Below, piece after piece: positions 8,843 through 18,872 of a stretch of DNA of 37,206 nt. Positions within the stretch are counted from its first letter, which is position 1, and each line of letters starts with the position of its first letter. The DNA is taken from the NCBI GenBank assembly GCA_003194525.1, contig NBIV01000514.1:1-37206 (forward strand), read 5' to 3'. The stretch is from Gracilariopsis chorda. Lineage: Eukaryota; Rhodophyta; Florideophyceae; Gracilariales; Gracilariaceae. Made by a program: the position numbers and the translations under genes. The notes beneath the pieces were generated by a model. It saw only the letters and a program-made list of their open reading frames with translations, was not told the origin of the DNA and did no database searches.

Positions 8843-10183
8843 GTGGAGTCTATAGTACCGCGCTTGGTAGAAGGAACTGTAACCGAAGAGCACGCTGTAT
8901 TGACGGCTGCTAGAGCTGCTAATGCTGGAGATTGGGCGACTGCAAATGCCGCAAACAATGCGCAAGTGCGGTACCGCCTTCTAAAACCGGCATCCAAAAT
9001 GGCAGAGAAAGGCACTTTTCCTCTTCTCTACCCGTACGGAGATCAGCACGAACCGTTTGACATTGGCGTGTTTCTGGAGGCAAAGAACTCAACACAGCAA
9101 ATCTCATGTCTCAGCGTCAACGAGTGGAAGCTCCGAAAGCTCACCTGGGCTGAGAACGCGAAGAGACCACTGTACTCAGACAACATCCTTCTGGACAGTG
9201 GACCGTTGATGCAGATGTGGATGCTTCGCACCCACACAAACATTGAGGACATGCGACTGCGTTTCCTGGAAAGAGAACAACGGGCACGTATTGTACAAGA
9301 GCAAGAAATGCAGCAAGCACAACAGCAAACCGGTCACGTGCCACAATCCCAGTTCGTGCTAATGGGACGCATATTTCTGCCCGATGACTCGGTCAACTCA
9401 GCAGCGTACTGGAAGAACAAGCGCATGGATGTACAGGCGATCGTGGCGCGGAGAGGACCGCCTTCTGTGTTCATTACAATCACCATGAACATCTGGCGAG
9501 AGGACATCCAGCGTCTTGGGATGGACACCACCAATCGTGGCGCATTTACGGCACAAAGTAACCGCCCTCGACCGTTTGACCGACCGGATCTGATTGCAAG
9601 TGTGTACAACCAGTACGCAAACGACTTCATGAAGGATTTGGAGAAGAACTCGGAGCAGATCTTTGGATTGAAGTGCCTGGGGCTTGCATCAAAGCTCGAG
9701 TTTCAAGAGCGCAATGTGCCTCATCACCACATGCTCGTGTGGCTCGAAGGAGGCATGATTGAAGACGTTGATGTGATCGACGAGCTCATTCGTGCAGAAC
9801 TTCCCCTTCCAGGCGAAGACGACACGTTGCGTGCTCTCATTCGTTCCATGCACAGGCACCGCCACTCCACCTATTTCCGGAATCGCGCTGGGCGGTGCAA
9901 GTTTGGATACGACAGCAATATGATTGTGCCGGAGACGTACATTGAAGAAGGCACGAATCGCGTTATTTACCGCAAAAGAAGGCAAGAATACCTCAAGATT
10001 GTGCCGTACAACCCAACACTGACCAAGAAGTACCGCTCTCATATCAACGTAGAGCGCACGCAAGGAGGGGGCGCAGTGGCTTATCTGATGAAGTACGCGT
10101 TTAAGCAGCCCAAAGCTCAGGAGGTGGTGCTCAATGTGAGTGGTGCTGATGAGACAGGCACACAAAACGAGCAGCAACAATAG
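8843..10183 (+). CDS. Helitron Rep endonuclease domain (HUH/Y2), unit 2
   Basis: This is the Rep segment between the in-frame TGA at 8840 and TAG at 10181; codon 8843 (GTG) is simply the first after the stop. Motifs, counted from 8843: YPYGDQHEPFD near residue 64; PSVFITITMN at 207-216, the first conserved Rep block; ERNVPHHHMLVWLEGG with the His triad at 294-296, the metal-binding HUH motif; SHINVE; and two tyrosines spaced i, i+4 (Y414 and Y418 in YLMKY), the Y2 arrangement of Helitron nucleases. The domain would cut and rejoin single strands at the element ends. All catalytic residues are present, but no start codon or promoter follows the TGA, so expression needs read-through or re-initiation. 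Units 2 and 3 share both stops. Confidence 0.85.
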   Translation: MESIVPRLVEGTVTEEHAVLTAARAANAGDWATANAANNAQVRYRLLKPASKMAEKGTFPLLYPYGDQHEPFDIGVFLEAKNSTQQISCLSVNEWKLRKLTWAENAKRPLYSDNILLDSGPLMQMWMLRTHTNIEDMRLRFLEREQRARIVQEQEMQQAQQQTGHVPQSQFVLMGRIFLPDDSVNSAAYWKNKRMDVQAIVARRGPPSVFITITMNIWREDIQRLGMDTTNRGAFTAQSNRPRPFDRPDLIASVYNQYANDFMKDLEKNSEQIFGLKCLGLASKLEFQERNVPHHHMLVWLEGGMIEDVDVIDELIRAELPLPGEDDTLRALIRSMHRHRHSTYFRNRAGRCKFGYDSNMIVPETYIEEGTNRVIYRKRRQEYLKIVPYNPTLTKKYRSHINVERTQGGGAVAYLMKYAFKQPKAQEVVLNVSGADETGTQNEQQQ

Positions 10184-12208
10184 CCACAGGTGCAGAACGA
10201 CATTCGTGCATACATGCGAGCGCGTGTGGTGGGCGCCGTCAATGCAGCTTGGAGACTTTTCGAGTTTCGACATGTTCACATCGTACCAAAAGTAGAGCGA
10301 CTGGCCATTCACTTGGAAGGAGAGCGCACATTTCTGCTGAGAGGTCCAAACCAGCTCTTTTCTGCATCACAGCCGTCTACACTGGAGAGATACTTTGCAA
10401 GGCCCGAAGCATACGCGAACCTCGACTACCTTTCGTACTTTGAAAAAGTGCGATTGTATCGCACGCTTACTGCCCGCGTGCTTAACCAATACGACGGAGA
10501 CAGCACTCAGGTGCCCACAGACGACTGCGATCCGCCCACGTTCGTGGTAGAGCGCACGGACGACGAGCAGTGTGTCGCAAGGATCAGAGCTGTTTCACCG
10601 TCGGACATTGAGCTCTTTGCTCTGCGCTTGCTGCTCATGAATCACGGCTCGAGCTCTTATGAAGACGCAAGGACTTTCAACGGACAGCAGTATGGAACGT
10701 ATCGTGAAACTGCGATTGTAAGCGGACTGCTCGCGGACGGATCCGAGTTTGATATTGCATTCCAAGAAGCAGTGCACATATACAGCACGCCCTCAGAGCT
10801 ACGACGTCTGGTTGTCACACTATACCAACAAGGCGCAGACCCAGAAAAAATGGCCGTCGAAAACTGGGAGGCGTTATGTAGCGACATACATACAGGAGAT
10901 GAGCAGCAACGAAAGCAAGAAATGTATCGACGGGTGGTGGAAATCTCAGACCGGCACGGAGGACGACTGCTTCGCGATCGCAGCTTCTTCTCCCAGCACC
11001 TACAGCATGATCATACAGCATTGACTGAGGCAAATCGAGCTACAATAACTCGAGACGCACGAGTGGTGCAAAATTCGTCAACTTTGCAGTCAAGGTACGC
11101 CACCTTAAAACCTCGCCAAAGACAAGTCATTGACACCGTCATTGCCGCATTGCAAAAACGACAGGCGCTGCAAGAGCGAACAAGCACTCCTGGAAACGTG
11201 TTCTTTGTCCAAGGATCCGCAGGAACCGGGAAGACATACGTGCTCAACCTCCTTCGTGATATCGTTGAGTCGGAAGGAATGCTCTCTGAAATGACTGCTA
11301 CAACAGGCATTGCAGCTTCGTTGTACGAAGGTGGCCGCACTTTACATAGCCTGCTCGGACTGGGTGTAGCTGATAGGGACAGCACAAGCAGCACTACAGC
11401 CACTTTGTCAAAGTACGGTCCCCGATCTCAACGTGCAGAACTGCTACGCGAAATACAACTGCTCGTCTTGGATGAGGCGTCCATGCTCTCACGAAAGATC
11501 TTCGAACTCATGGGTGCGTTGCTCAAAGATCTTCGCTGCAGTGGAATGGAAAACCCGCCTCCGTTTGGGGGCTTGACCATCATTCTATCCGGCGACTACT
11601 CCCAGCTGCTTCCAGTGGTGCCGCAGGTGTACATGGAGGCCGAGCCAAGTGGTAATGTGAGACGAGTGTACACAAACATTCTCAACGAATTGCCGTGGAA
11701 GAGTGATCTGTGGACATTGTGCGCGGTTCAAGTGCTGTACCTCACGGAACAAGTACGCCAAGCCGATGATCCTGCATTTGCGTCGCTGTTACGTTCCATT
11801 GCACGAAACACAATATCCAACAACGCTCCAATACCACTCAGATCTACCGGTGGCATGCAAACCGCCTACCAATTCCTGTGGAAGTGGCTCACAACACGAC
11901 GCAAGGAGGATGTGAATCTCAGCAAAATGCTCATTGCCTCCACAAATCAGTTGGTCGATGAACACAATGCGGCAGCGCTGGATCTGTTTACTGGTGAACC
12001 CTTCACTCTTCCGTCAGCTACGACGGTACAACCTGACGGTGTACCACACTCAGAGCCCGACGTCACCAATACCTTTGTTCCCGAGTTTGCGTATCAGTAT
12101 GCACCTACTGGTGTACCTCCTCATAACTTGGATTTGAAGATTGGTGTGCCAGTTATGGTCATTCGGAACGTGTTGCATCCGGCTGTGGTAACGGAAAGCT
12201 GTTCGTAG
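10184..12208 (+). CDS. Helitron PIF1-like helicase, N-terminal and core part, unit 2
   Basis: This continues the Rep frame after TAG 10181-10183; unit 1 has GAG at this codon. The first 330 residues form the linker between Rep and helicase. The SF1B helicase core follows: Walker A GSAGTGKT (nt 11213-11236), Walker B with DE at nt 11471-11476 (LLVLDEASMLS), motif III LSGDYSQLLP, LTEQVRQADDPAF, and NQLVDEHNAAAL followed by [16 protein letters not shown] lost C near 12188 (GTAACGG where unit 1 has GTCAACGG) shifts the frame and ends it at 12208. The enzyme would unwind the displaced strand 5'-3' during rolling-circle transposition. The missing last 130 residues carry motifs V and VI, so this fragment should be inactive as a helicase. 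Confidence 0.85.
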   Translation, partial: PQVQNDIRAYMRARVVGAVNAAWRLFEFRHVHIVPKVERLAIHLEGERTFLLRGPNQLFSASQPSTLERYFARPEAYANLDYLSYFEKVRLYRTLTARVLNQYDGDSTQVPTDDCDPPTFVVERTDDEQCVARIRAVSPSDIELFALRLLLMNHGSSSYEDARTFNGQQYGTYRETAIVSGLLADGSEFDIAFQEAVHIYSTPSELRRLVVTLYQQGADPEKMAVENWEALCSDIHTGDEQQRKQEMYRRVVEISDRHGGRLLRDRSFFSQHLQHDHTALTEANRATITRDARVVQNSSTLQSRYATLKPRQRQVIDTVIAALQKRQALQERTSTPGNVFFVQGSAGTGKTYVLNLLRDIVESEGMLSEMTATTGIAASLYEGGRTLHSLLGLGVADRDSTSSTTATLSKYGPRSQRAELLREIQLLVLDEASMLSRKIFELMGALLKDLRCSGMENPPPFGGLTIILSGDYSQLLPVVPQVYMEAEPSGNVRRVYTNILNELPWKSDLWTLCAVQVLYLTEQVRQADDPAFASLLRSIARNTISNNAPIPLRSTGGMQTAYQFLWKWLTTRRKEDVNLSKMLIASTNQLVDEHNAAALDLFTGEPFTLPSATTVQPDGVPHSEPDVTNTFVPEFAYQYAPTGVPPHNLDLKIGVPVMVIRNVLHPAVVTESCS

Positions 12209-12210
12209 TC

Positions 12211-12609
12211 GTGCGTGTCGATCAATTTACGATGCAGGTGGCTCGATTCGACGAGAACATACAGGTGCTCGAACGACAGCTCCTGCATCGTATCGACTTC
12301 GAGTTTTCTTTCGCAGATATTCGCATGATTCAAAGGCAGTTTCCCATTCGTCTCGCGTTTGCAGCTACCGTTCACAAAGGACAGGGAAAGACGTTGGATG
12401 GCTTGGTTGTGGATGTGCGATCCAACTTCTTCTGCGCAGGTCAGTTGTATGTCGCATTGTCGCGCGTTCGAAGGAACGACCATGTGCTGCTCCTGCATGA
12501 TCCCCAGCGCACACCCTCGAATGCGCACACAATTCATCCCATGCCTGTTCCCATCGCCAACCCAGTGCTGCCTGAAGCCATTCAATTCTGCATCCCTCCA
12601 CAACCGTAA
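12211..12609 (+). CDS. Helitron helicase C-terminal fragment, unit 2
   Basis: This is the continuation of the helicase in the next frame after the 1-base deletion near 12188. It carries [18 protein letters not shown] and [17 protein letters not shown], the late motifs of PIF1/RecD-type helicases, and ends with FCIPPQP and TAA as in unit 1. The true join to the upstream part lies at about 12188-12192, a little before the interval given. It is an orphaned C-terminus rather than a separate gene. Confidence 0.8.
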   Translation: MRVDQFTMQVARFDENIQVLERQLLHRIDFEFSFADIRMIQRQFPIRLAFAATVHKGQGKTLDGLVVDVRSNFFCAGQLYVALSRVRRNDHVLLLHDPQRTPSNAHTIHPMPVPIANPVLPEAIQFCIPPQP

Positions 12610-13298
12610 TCATATCTCTTGCATTCTTCTTTCATTGAACTAAACTACTTGCTTTTCTGCTTTTGCTTTCTCCACCCTCTTTTTTCGTCACCACTGTTTA
12701 TCACTCCTCCACCGCGGCGCGCAGCGCCACCCGCGGCCGAAGGCCGCTTCCTCTTGTCTCAACACCCCACTCTTAATGATTTACACATGTATGAGGGGGG
12801 TGTTGTTGACTGACGGGAGGCGTTGCGCCACAAATTCGCTTTGCACGCCCCCGTTTGCGCATGCAAATCGCCCATTTGGCGCAACGCCTCCCCACCATTA
12901 AAAAAATTCAGCAGCAGCAGCAGCAAAGCGTTCAGTTAATTAGCTGCTGCTGCTGCAGGTTGACTGTGCAATGGCTGCTGAATGGCTTGCAATACAATCA
13001 AATTGTAGTGCCAGCCACTCAGCAGCAGAAACCCAGCGGTTCATTCAGACACGTGGCAAATTGCACTGCGCCAGTGCATTGCATTCCAACACGTGGCAAA
13101 TTGCACTGCGCCAGTGCAGCGTATACTGAAGTTTCATTGCAGACTTGCCTGCAACAGACGTATATACTGCACTGGCGCAGTGCCAAATGCATCTCGCTTG
13201 CTGACCCTAACCACTATTCTCCATCCCATTCAGGCTTGGCCAATAGCGCAGTGTCGTAACCTTTTGCTACTTTGGGCACTGTTTGCTGGCCTGGGACG
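12610..13298 (+). repeat. Helitron unit 2 tail
   Basis: This has the same hairpin series as the unit 1 tail. The 16-bp palindrome arms are at 12815-12830 and 12877-12892, the 30-bp direct repeats at 13049-13078 and 13089-13118, and the 17-bp inverted pair at 13103-13119 and 13167-13183. The CAG run has five repeats (12909-12923) against six in unit 1. No gene is seen. Confidence 0.75.
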
Positions 13299-13848
13299 TA
13301 GGCAAGGCCGAGCTCGTGTGCAGGTCGCCACAAGAGTAACCCACTAAGTACCACGGATCTGGGAAAAGTCGGGTGCTCCTCTGTGGTATACTGGTCGTTT
13401 GACGGCGATCAGGAAGTCTGAGGGTTTACCGGACCTAATACCAGCTTGCTGTGCAGGGTCCGGGGCGGCCGCCGTGTCGTACCTCTTGGGGCCGGAAAGC
13501 ACACTTCGGTGTGTGAGTAAAAGCAGACCAATCCTTACAACCGGACGCGGGTTAAACGTCAAACGGCTTGAAAACCGGCTGGGCACACTCCGCCCGTCAT
13601 AATCCAGCAGGAGTTTGTCGACAGTCCCTGTGCTGCGCACGACTGCATCGGGTAAATATAAGCCTTGCAGCAATTTGTTTTTTTAATTGCTGCATGCGAC
13701 TAGGCCCGGTGGGTGCAAAGCAACAAACTGCAACCAGTTTTTTCACTTTCAACTTTGTGTTTTATTGGGAATTATTCTGGAACTCTGGCAAATTTTTTAA
13801 CGGTTTAAAAACATAGAATTGTTTTTTTCTTTTCTTTGGTAAATTGAA
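13299..13848 (+). promoter_or_regulatory. Helitron unit 3 leader with TATA-like site
   Basis: This leader is identical in layout to that of unit 2, with the TATA-like AAATATAAGC at 13654-13663. No gene is seen. Confidence 0.4.
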
Positions 13849-15504
13849 ATGACGAGAGGAGGGCGACGTCTGAACTCTGGTGGCATCCGATCTAACTCGG
13901 GAGGTGCCAGAGACAATTCTGGAGGTGCCAGGTTGAACGCAGGCGGTTCAAGGCAAAACGCTGGTGGTCGTCGCGTCGGCAGTGGTGGAGCACGGGCAGG
14001 AGCTGGAAGACCCCGAAGAGAACCAGCTCCTCCATCTCCAGATGAGTTGGGAGTAAATGAGAGCGGAGAACACGTTCAAGGACCTATTGTTCCAGTGGTT
14101 GAAGAAGACGAAATTACTCCTGCACCTACTTCGGTTGCAGCAGCAGTTAGCACAAGCGCCGCTGGAGCCAGTGGGTCTGCTGCCACAGATCTACCAACAT
14201 CGTGCCCAATTCCTGGATTTCTGGAGTTTGTGAGAGGCCTTCCAAGTCACATTCCACCGCCTCCGATGCCTCCCCCTCTCCCACCGATGCCTGCAGAACA
14301 GATGCCTATTGCAATGGAATTGGAAGAGGATGAGATCATCCCTGCTCCCTCACAGCCACCGCCATCACAGCAGCCTGCTCTGTCACAAGCTAAACAAGAG
14401 GAAGAACAGATGCCAGTCCCGATGGAAGTGGAAGAGGATGAGATCACCCCGGCTCCCTCACACCCGCCGCCGCAGCCTGCGTTGCCACAAGCTGAACAGG
14501 AAGAACAACAGATGTCCATTCCGATGGAGGTGGAAGCGGATGAGATCACACCGGCTCCCTCACACCAGCCGCAGCATCAGCCACAGCAACAGCTTGATAT
14601 GACGGTCATGCACTGTGCTGGGCGTCCTGATCGAGGACTCTATCGCGTGTACTATGCGTGGGATTCCGTGGCAGCTCAGGCGAGGAATGATCCGGCCATC
14701 CGTGCAAGCGTGCCGGAGTTTGAGATGCTTCCCACTGCAGGTCAAAGGCGATGCGGAAGATGCGGCGAACACTCACACACGCTCTCCTCCTGCCCGTACG
14801 CGGACTGGACATTGAAAATACATAGCTGCAAGTATTGCGGCTGTGTTTTGCTTGGCACAGAGGTCACTGGAGTGTGCTGTGGAATGAAAAGAATGTCAGG
14901 ATGGGGCGTCACGTTCCGCAGAAGGCATAGCAGTGAGTTGGTTCGCAGTCTTTATAGCCTGAGAGCCTTCCACAGCCATTTCCTCAACTTGAATACGCTC
15001 TTCGCGACGACGCAACTGCTCATGGACATGTCGTATGTGACGGGAGGCGGTCCCTCCTTTCTCAGACTTGAGGGCAACGCAGCTCTCGCTCTGCCCGCGC
15101 AGAACCAGAACAACACGCGCTACAGCTTTCTGTGGGGTACTGGTCCACCTTCCTTGGATCCCTCTCACTATGCGCGTGCCAATTTGCGTGCGTTCATTCA
15201 AGACATCAACGGACGAGACATCGTGCCCAAGTTGTACGATGTGATCAAGCCCAAGCCAGACGTGGTGCGTGAGCGGTACCGATCCATGCTTAGCACGCAT
15301 CAACAACAACAAAATGCAGATACCACCGTCGATATCAGCATGCAGGCAGCAGAAGAGGGAGTAGTCGTACGTGGTTACGAAGGAACCCGAAGTGCCACAG
15401 TCAGTGCTCCTCACGCAGGTGCTGGGCCTCTCCCTGAAGATGCTCCTGGTGGCGGGCCAACCATGATGAGAACGCTCCTCGTGGATCCAACTGGCCTGTT
15501 ATGA
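13849..15504 (+). CDS. Helitron ORF1 zinc-knuckle protein, unit 3
   Basis: This 551-codon open frame equals unit 2 ORF1 except for a few residues, such as GEHVQ for GAHVQ near residue 73. It has the same RGG-like head, GRPRR at 53-57, three acidic/proline repeats, CCHC knuckle at residues 302-315 and second Cys cluster. It ends at the in-frame TGA that separates it from Rep. Confidence 0.85.
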   Translation: MTRGGRRLNSGGIRSNSGGARDNSGGARLNAGGSRQNAGGRRVGSGGARAGAGRPRREPAPPSPDELGVNESGEHVQGPIVPVVEEDEITPAPTSVAAAVSTSAAGASGSAATDLPTSCPIPGFLEFVRGLPSHIPPPPMPPPLPPMPAEQMPIAMELEEDEIIPAPSQPPPSQQPALSQAKQEEEQMPVPMEVEEDEITPAPSHPPPQPALPQAEQEEQQMSIPMEVEADEITPAPSHQPQHQPQQQLDMTVMHCAGRPDRGLYRVYYAWDSVAAQARNDPAIRASVPEFEMLPTAGQRRCGRCGEHSHTLSSCPYADWTLKIHSCKYCGCVLLGTEVTGVCCGMKRMSGWGVTFRRRHSSELVRSLYSLRAFHSHFLNLNTLFATTQLLMDMSYVTGGGPSFLRLEGNAALALPAQNQNNTRYSFLWGTGPPSLDPSHYARANLRAFIQDINGRDIVPKLYDVIKPKPDVVRERYRSMLSTHQQQQNADTTVDISMQAAEEGVVVRGYEGTRSATVSAPHAGAGPLPEDAPGGGPTMMRTLLVDPTGLL

Positions 15505-16845
15505 GTGGAGTCTATAGTACCGCGCTTGGTAGAAGGAACTGTAACCGAAGAGCACGCTGTATTGACGGCTGCTAGAGCTGCTAATGCTGGAGATGGGGCG
15601 ACTGCAAATGCCGCAAACAATGCGCAAGTGCGGTACCGCCTTCTAAAACCGGCATCCAAAATGGCAGAGAAAGGCACTTTTCCTCTTCTCTACCCGTACG
15701 GAGATCAGCACGAACCGTTTGACATTGGCGTGTTTCTGGAGGCAAAGAACTCAACACAGCAAATCTCATGTCTCAGCGTCAACGAGTGGAAGCTCCGAAA
15801 GCTCACCTGGGCTGAGAACGCGAAGAGACCACTGTACTCAGACAACATCCTTCTGGACAGTGGACCGTTGATGCAGATGTGGATGCTTCGCACCCACACA
15901 AACATTGAGGACATGCGACTGCGTTTCCTGGAAAGAGAACAACGGGCACGTATTGTACAAGAGCAAGAAATGCAGCAAGCACAACAGCAAACCGGTCACG
16001 TGCCACAATCCCAGTTCGTGCTAATGGGACGCATATTTCTGCCCGATGACTCGGTCAACTCAGCAGCGTACTGGAAGAACAAGCGCATGGATGTACAGGC
16101 GATCGTGGCGCGGAGAGGACCGCCTTCTGTGTTCATTACAATCACCATGAACATCTGGCGAGAGGACATCCAGCGTCTTGGGATGGACACCACCAATCGT
16201 GGCGCATTTACGGCACAAAGTAACCGCCCTCGACCGTTTGACCGACCGGATCTGATTGCAAGTGTGTACAACCAGTACGCAAACGACTTCATGAAGGATT
16301 TGGAGAAGAACTCGGAGCAGATCTTTGGATTGAAGTGCCTGGGGCTTGCATCAAAGCTCGAGTTTCAAGAGCGCAATGTGCCTCATCACCACATGCTCGT
16401 GTGGCTCGAAGGAGGCATGATTGAAGACGTTGATGTGATCGACGAGCTCATTCGTGCAGAACTTCCCCTTCCAGGCGAAGACGACACGTTGCGTGCTCTC
16501 ATTCGTTCCATGCACAGGCACCGCCACTCCACCTATTTCCGGAATCGCGCTGGGCGGTGCAAGTTTGGATACGACAGCAATATGATTGTGCCGGAGACGT
16601 ACATTGAAGAAGGCACGAATCGCGTTATTTACCGCAAAAGAAGGCAAGAATACCTCAAGATTGTGCCGTACAACCCAACACTGACCAAGAAGTACCGCTC
16701 TCATATCAACGTAGAGCGCACGCAAGGAGGGGGCGCAGTGGCTTATCTGATGAAGTACGCGTTTAAGCAGCCCAAAGCTCAGGAGGTGGTGCTCAATGTG
16801 AGTGGTGCTGATGAGACAGGCACACAAAACGAGCAGCAACAATAG
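15505..16845 (+). CDS. Helitron Rep domain (HUH/Y2), unit 3
   Basis: This is the Rep segment, in frame with ORF1 across TGA 15502-15504 and ending at TAG 16843-16845. The His triad is at 16384-16392 and the two tyrosines at 16744 and 16756. It differs from unit 2 by D-G-A-T for D-W-A-T near residue 31. As in unit 2, no start codon of its own is evident. Confidence 0.85.
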   Translation: MESIVPRLVEGTVTEEHAVLTAARAANAGDGATANAANNAQVRYRLLKPASKMAEKGTFPLLYPYGDQHEPFDIGVFLEAKNSTQQISCLSVNEWKLRKLTWAENAKRPLYSDNILLDSGPLMQMWMLRTHTNIEDMRLRFLEREQRARIVQEQEMQQAQQQTGHVPQSQFVLMGRIFLPDDSVNSAAYWKNKRMDVQAIVARRGPPSVFITITMNIWREDIQRLGMDTTNRGAFTAQSNRPRPFDRPDLIASVYNQYANDFMKDLEKNSEQIFGLKCLGLASKLEFQERNVPHHHMLVWLEGGMIEDVDVIDELIRAELPLPGEDDTLRALIRSMHRHRHSTYFRNRAGRCKFGYDSNMIVPETYIEEGTNRVIYRKRRQEYLKIVPYNPTLTKKYRSHINVERTQGGGAVAYLMKYAFKQPKAQEVVLNVSGADETGTQNEQQQ

Positions 16846-18870
16846 CCACAGGTGCAGAACGACATTCGTGCATACATGCGAGCGCGTGTGGTGGGCGCCG
16901 TCAATGCAGCTTGGAGACTTTTCGAGTTTCGACATGTTCACATCGTACCAAAAGTAGAGCGACTGGCCATTCACTTGGAAGGAGAGCGCACATTTCTGCT
17001 GAGAGGTCCAAACCAGCTCTTTTCTGCATCACAGCCGTCTACACTGGAGAGATACTTTGCAAGGCCCGAAGCATACGCGAACCTCGACTACCTTTCGTAC
17101 TTTGAAAAAGTGCGATTGTATCGCACGCTTACTGCCCGCGTGCTTAACCAATACGACGGAGACAGCACTCAGGTGCCCACAGACGACTGCGATCCGCCCA
17201 TGTTCGTGGTAGAGCGCACGGACGACGAGCAGTGTGTCGCAAGGATCAGAGCTGTTTCACCGTCGGACATTGAGCTCTTTGCTCTGCGCTTGCTGCTCAT
17301 GAATCACGGCTCGAGCTCTTATGAAGACGCAAGGACTTTCAACGGACAGCAGTATGGAACGTATCGTGAAACTGCGATTGTAAGCGGACTGCTCGCGGAC
17401 GGATCCGAGTTTGATATTGCATTCCAAGAAGCAGTGCACATATACAGCACGCCCTCAGAGCTACGACGTCTGGTTGTCACACTATACCAACAAGGCGCAG
17501 ACCCAGAAAAAATGGCCGTCGAAAACTGGGAGGCGTTATGTAGCGACATACATACAGGAGATGAGCAGCAACGAAAGCAAGAAATGTATCGACGGGTGGT
17601 GGAAATCTCAGACCGGCACGGAGGACGACTGCTTCGCGATCGCAGCTTCTTCTCCCAGCACCTACAGCATGATCATACAGCATTGACTGAGGCAAATCGA
17701 GCTACAATAACTCGAGACGCACGAGTGGTGCAAAATTCGTCAACTTTGCAGTCAAGGTACGCCACCTTAAAACCTCGCCAAAGACAAGTCATTGACACCG
17801 TCATTGCCGCATTGCAAAAACGACAGGCGCTGCAAGAGCGAACAAGCACTCCTGGAAACGTGTTCTTTGTCCAAGGATCCGCAGGAACCGGGAAGACATA
17901 CGTGCTCAACCTCCTTCGTGATATCGTTGAGTCGGAAGGAATGCTCTCTGAAATGACTGCTACAACAGGCATTGCAGCTTCGTTGTACGAAGGTGGCCGC
18001 ACTTTACATAGCCTGCTCGGACTGGGTGTAGCTGATAGGGACAGCACAAGCAGCACTACAGCCACTTTGTCAAAGTACGGTCCCCGATCTCAACGTGCAG
18101 AACTGCTACGCGAAATACAACTGCTCGTCTTGGATGAGGCGTCCATGCTCTCACGAAAGATCTTCGAACTCATGGGTGCGTTGCTCAAAGATCTTCGCTG
18201 CAGTGGAATGGAAAACCCGCCTCCGTTTGGGGGCTTGACCATCATTCTATCCGGCGACTACTCCCAGCTGCTTCCAGTGGTGCCGCAGGTGTACATGGAG
18301 GCCGAGCCAAGTGGTAATGTGAGACGAGTGTACACAAACATTCTCAACGAATTGCCGTGGAAGAGTGATCTGTGGACATTGTGCGCGGTTCAAGTGCTGT
18401 ACCTCACGGAACAAGTACGCCAAGCCGATGATCCTGCATTTGCGTCGCTGTTACGTTCCATTGCACGAAACACAATATCCAACAACGCTCCAATACCACT
18501 CAGATCTACCGGTGGCATGCAAACCGCCTACCAATTCCTGTGGAAGTGGCTCACAACACGACGCAAGGAGGATGTGAATCTCAGCAAAATGCTCATTGCC
18601 TCCACAAATCAGTTGGTCGATGAACACAATGCGGCAGCGCTGGATCTGTTTACTGGTGAACCCTTCACTCTTCCGTCAGCTACGACGGTACAACCTGACG
18701 GTGTACCACACTCAGAGCCCGACGTCACCAATACCTTTGTTCCCGAGTTTGCGTATCAGTATGCACCTACTGGTGTACCTCCTCATAACTTGGATTTGAA
18801 GATTGGTGTGCCAGTTATGGTCATTCGGAACGTGTTGCATCCGGCTGTGGTAACGGAAAGCTGTTCGTAG
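16846..18870 (+). CDS. Helitron PIF1-like helicase, N-terminal and core part, unit 3
   Basis: This copy has the same content as unit 2: linker, Walker A GSAGTGKT at 17875-17898, Walker B DE at 18133-18138, and LSGDYSQLLP. It is cut short at 18870 by the shared 1-base deletion near 18850. Residue DPPMFV near 17199 differs from DPPTFV in unit 2 and returns to the M seen in the other lineage. Confidence 0.85.
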   Translation, partial: PQVQNDIRAYMRARVVGAVNAAWRLFEFRHVHIVPKVERLAIHLEGERTFLLRGPNQLFSASQPSTLERYFARPEAYANLDYLSYFEKVRLYRTLTARVLNQYDGDSTQVPTDDCDPPMFVVERTDDEQCVARIRAVSPSDIELFALRLLLMNHGSSSYEDARTFNGQQYGTYRETAIVSGLLADGSEFDIAFQEAVHIYSTPSELRRLVVTLYQQGADPEKMAVENWEALCSDIHTGDEQQRKQEMYRRVVEISDRHGGRLLRDRSFFSQHLQHDHTALTEANRATITRDARVVQNSSTLQSRYATLKPRQRQVIDTVIAALQKRQALQERTSTPGNVFFVQGSAGTGKTYVLNLLRDIVESEGMLSEMTATTGIAASLYEGGRTLHSLLGLGVADRDSTSSTTATLSKYGPRSQRAELLREIQLLVLDEASMLSRKIFELMGALLKDLRCSGMENPPPFGGLTIILSGDYSQLLPVVPQVYMEAEPSGNVRRVYTNILNELPWKSDLWTLCAVQVLYLTEQVRQADDPAFASLLRSIARNTISNNAPIPLRSTGGMQTAYQFLWKWLTTRRKEDVNLSKMLIASTNQLVDEHNAAALDLFTGEPFTLPSATTVQPDGVPHSEPDVTNTFVPEFAYQYAPTGVPPHNLDLKIGVPVMVIRNVLHPAVVTESCS

Positions 18871-18872
18871 TC

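Larger units (their letters stand above)
6636..13298 (+). mobile_element. Helitron tandem unit 2
   Basis: This is a full-length 6663-bp unit in the same orientation as unit 1 and directly abutting it. It is nearly identical to unit 3 over its whole length; the differences seen include GATTGG/GATGGG near 8935 and CCCACG/CCCATG near 10538. It encodes one long frame from 7187 to about 12190, broken by TGA at 8840-8842 and TAG at 10181-10183 and then shifted by a lost C near 12188. Head-to-tail joining without host DNA between copies is what rolling-circle read-through would give, although unequal recombination of an older tandem pair would look the same. Confidence 0.9.

Noticed and set aside
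8840..10189. Introns as the explanation for the TGA and TAG stops
   Set aside because: The frame is the same on both sides of each stop, no splice-like sequence is needed, and unit 1 has sense codons at both positions.
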